Shown: positions 61,981-64,000 of the stretch, in pieces | Layout: each line of letters starts with the position of its first letter | Position numbering within the stretch: the stretch's first letter is position 1 | DNA from: JAXLVB01 sp046329195 | Lineage (GTDB): Bacteria; Bacteroidota; Bacteroidia; Cytophagales; Spirosomataceae | Reading direction: 5' to 3' | Assembly (NCBI GenBank): GCA_046329195.1 | Contig: JAXLVB010000002.1 | Location: 1 to 64,000, forward strand | DNA: 64,000 nucleotides | Made by a program: the position numbers and the translations under genes | Notes under the pieces: model-generated | What the model saw: the letters and a program-made list of their open reading frames with translations, nothing else | Database searches by the model: none | What the model was told of the DNA's origin: nothing

Positions 61981-64000
61981 ATGCCAACCGTCTTCGCCAT
62001 CACGCCCCCCTTCACGCAGTTGAATACGCCCTATCCTGCCACGGCGTATCTCAAGGGCTTTTTGAATACCAAAAACATTTCGTGTTTTCAGGCCGATTTG
62101 GGCATCGAAGTCATCCTTTCCTTGTTTAGTCAAGGAGGGCTTCAAGCCCTATTCGGTTCGGTGGCAGAGCCGTCGAGTTTGTCACCAAACAGTCAGCGCA
62201 TTTGGGCCTTGCAGGATGACTATATTCAGACGATTGACGCCGTTATTCAGTTTTTGCAAGGAAAAAATCCTACGCTAGCGCACGTCATTGTGCAAGAAGA
62301 CTTTTTGCCCGAAGCCTCCCGCTTTAACCAACTCGACGACCTCGAATGGGCCTTTGGCAACGTTGGTATCCAAGACAAAGCCAAGCATTTAGCCACGCTC
62401 TACCTCGAAGACCTCTCCGATTTTATCCAAGAGGGCATAGATCCCTACTTTGGCTTTAGCCGCTATGCTGAGCGGCTGGGGCGTTCGGCCAATTATTTTG
62501 ATGAGCTATACGCCTTGTTGCAACAAGACTATACGTATATAGACCGTCTGTTGGTTCAGATTTTAGAAGAGCGTATGGCTACTGTCCAACCCCAGTTAGT
62601 CGTCATTTCAGTGCCTTTTCCTGGAAATTTATATAGTGCGTTTCGCTGTGGACAATGGATAAAACAGCATTATCCGGCGGTGAAAATTGCCCTCGGTGGT
62701 GGTTTTGCTAATACCGAACTACGGTCACTGTCAGAGGTACGAGTATTTGAATTGGTGGACTATGTGTGTCTGGACGATGGCGAAGCGCCATTAGAGGCAA
62801 TTGTGGCTTCCCTCCAGCCCTCAAGGGGGGAGTTTTCAAATTCGTATTCGTATTTAGCTCCCCCATTGGGGGCGGGGGGGGCTGTTCTTAAACGCACCTT
62901 TTGTCTCGTAGATGGCAAGGTAGAATACATCAACAATTCGCCCATCAAAGACTATAAGCAGTCGGAGGTAGGTACGCCTGACTACAGCGATTTGTGGCTA
63001 GACAAGTACATTTCGGTGCTCGAAGTGATAAACCCGATGCACCGCCTTTGGAGCGATGGTCGTTGGAACAAGCTCACCATGGCGCATGGTTGCTACTGGG
63101 GAAAATGTACGTTTTGTGACATTTCGTTAGACTACATTAAAATCTATGAACCCATTGCGGCCCGCCTCCTCTGCGACCGCATGGAGGAACTCATGGCTCA
63201 AACGGGTCAGAATGGCTTTCATTTTGTAGATGAAGCCGCTCCACCAGCGCTCATGCGAGCACTGGCGCTGGAGATTTTGAGGCGCAAACTCAGCGTAACG
63301 TGGTGGACCAACATTCGCTTCGAGAAGAGTTTTAGCCGTGATTTATGTCGCTTGCTCAAGGCTTCGGGTTGTATAGCTGTATCGGGAGGCTTAGAGGTGG
63401 CTTCCGACCGTTTGTTGGAGTTGATTCAGAAAGGGGTAACGGTGGCCCAAGTGGCCCAAGTCACTCGGAATTTTACGGAAGCGGGTATCATGGTTCATGC
63501 GTATTTGATGTACGGTTTTCCGACTCAAACGGCGCAAGAAACCATTGATTCGCTCGAAATGGTGCGGCAACTATTTGAGTTAGGTGTCTTGCAGTCAGGT
63601 TTTTGGCATCAGTTTGCTATGACGGCGCATAGCCCCGTGGGGATGTATCCCGAATCGTTTAAGGTCAAGAAGCAAACCGAAGTGGTAGGCACTTTTGCCA
63701 ACAACGACCTCGTGTACACAGACCCCACAGGCACTGACCATGATGCCTTTAGTTTTGGATTGAAAAAATCGCTGCTCAACTACATGCACGGCATTTGCTT
63801 TGAGTATCCGCTTCAAGAGTGGTTTGATTTTAAAGTACCTCGCACCAAAGTGCCAAAAAACTATATTGAAAATGCCTTATTATCAGACGATTTGTTTGCT
63901 ATAAAACCCAATTCAAAAATAGTTTGGCTAGGCAAAATGCCAACTATCACTACTTCAAATCACCCCAAAAAAGGCACCACGCTTACCTTGACGTTTCATG
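61981..64000 (+). CDS. B12-binding radical SAM protein, 3' end cut by the window
   Basis: The frame is open from ATG 61981 (MPTVFAITPPFTQLNTPYPA) to the window edge, 673 codons. A cobalamin-binding-like N-domain has PQLVVISVPFPGNLYSAFRCGQWIK and ALGGGFANTE. The radical SAM barrel carries MAHGCYWGKCTFCD, with the CxxxCxxC cluster site at 63091-63117. FHFVDEAAPP and YGFPTQTAQET are typical of the B12-binding radical SAM group. An in-frame palindrome-derived insert (about residues 277-300) lies between the two domains. Reaction unknown; it follows the AAA ATPase by 14 bases and may share its mRNA. Confidence 0.9.
   Translation, partial: MPTVFAITPPFTQLNTPYPATAYLKGFLNTKNISCFQADLGIEVILSLFSQGGLQALFGSVAEPSSLSPNSQRIWALQDDYIQTIDAVIQFLQGKNPTLAHVIVQEDFLPEASRFNQLDDLEWAFGNVGIQDKAKHLATLYLEDLSDFIQEGIDPYFGFSRYAERLGRSANYFDELYALLQQDYTYIDRLLVQILEERMATVQPQLVVISVPFPGNLYSAFRCGQWIKQHYPAVKIALGGGFANTELRSLSEVRVFELVDYVCLDDGEAPLEAIVASLQPSRGEFSNSYSYLAPPLGAGGAVLKRTFCLVDGKVEYINNSPIKDYKQSEVGTPDYSDLWLDKYISVLEVINPMHRLWSDGRWNKLTMAHGCYWGKCTFCDISLDYIKIYEPIAARLLCDRMEELMAQTGQNGFHFVDEAAPPALMRALALEILRRKLSVTWWTNIRFEKSFSRDLCRLLKASGCIAVSGGLEVASDRLLELIQKGVTVAQVAQVTRNFTEAGIMVHAYLMYGFPTQTAQETIDSLEMVRQLFELGVLQSGFWHQFAMTAHSPVGMYPESFKVKKQTEVVGTFANNDLVYTDPTGTDHDAFSFGLKKSLLNYMHGICFEYPLQEWFDFKVPRTKVPKNYIENALLSDDLFAIKPNSKIVWLGKMPTITTSNHPKKGTTLTLTFH
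62811..62881. repeat. Paired inverted repeat element inserted in frame in the radical SAM gene
   Basis: The left half (62811-62832, cctccagccc-tcaaggggggag) and right half (62858-62881, gctcccccattgggggcggggggg) are inverted, imperfect copies separated by 25 bases. That is a REPIN-like arrangement. It is translated as LQPSRGEFSNSYSYLAPPLG-type sequence without breaking the frame. Confidence 0.65.

Noticed and set aside
62760..62948. Minus-strand frame opposite the radical SAM gene
   Set aside because: It is the antisense reading of the inserted GC-rich repeat.

Overview
The window looks like chromosome from a Bacteroidota member, most likely of the order Cytophagales (Runella/Spirosoma-like). 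The reasons are the TonB-dependent receptors with carboxypeptidase-like N-terminal extensions, a Porin_10-type putative porin, an M14 metallopeptidase, a Bacteroidota-type MenC, promoter boxes of the TAnnTTTG type, and weak Shine-Dalgarno sites. The genus is an inference. I saw no rRNA, tRNA or CRISPR array.

Layout. 1-0.4 kb is the edge of a probable integrative element: a truncated zinc-ribbon/HTH gene and TTGTTGCCC repeats just behind the 3' end of mnmE. 0.4-11.1 kb is minus-strand housekeeping: mnmE, an SCP2 protein, an MpaB/DUF2236 oxygenase, an AddB-like nuclease, an EamA permease, miaE, a putative porin and lpxK. 11.3-12.9 kb has menC and a small conserved gene on the plus strand. 13.0-17.6 kb encodes a three-subunit molybdenum hydroxylase of the xanthine dehydrogenase/form II CoxL type, with a CoxG-like protein. 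17.9-22.5 kb has a SIS-domain protein, an unusual ROK kinase, a secreted esterase, pyrE, trxA and a DUF6132 protein. 22.6-30.6 kb is a metal-efflux locus: a histidine kinase/response regulator pair diverges from a TolC-adaptor-RND pump. 30.7-38.3 kb carries an RhlE-type helicase, pepT, a HEAT protein, two small envelope genes and a TonB-linked beta-barrel receptor with a long structured leader.

38.5-43.6 kb is a three-gene export operon (ABC exporter, HlyD-type adaptor, TolC). The exporter's nucleotide-binding domain has lost the key residues of every catalytic motif, while the gene itself is intact. 43.6-53.3 kb has a second TonB receptor with a small secreted protein, a THUMP-like methyltransferase, a coiled-coil secreted protein, an ACS-family MFS permease, a secreted protein of polysaccharide-gene type, a VOC protein and an FdhF/YdeP oxidoreductase. 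53.5-56.5 kb is a large secreted M14 peptidase.

56.7-62 kb is the accessory region of most interest. A bacterial NLR-like STAND protein (novel N-terminus, NB-ARC ATPase, ten almost identical 42-residue TPRs) is translated together with a 134-residue protein whose C-terminus looks like an amyloid or RHIM-type signalling motif. Both genes are visibly more AT-rich than their neighbours. Next to them is a divergent AAA/DUF4143 ATPase behind a palindromic operator. The window ends inside a B12-binding radical SAM gene.

Several families of short palindromic or degenerate repeats occur between genes, and two are inserted in frame within genes (mnmE and the radical SAM gene).
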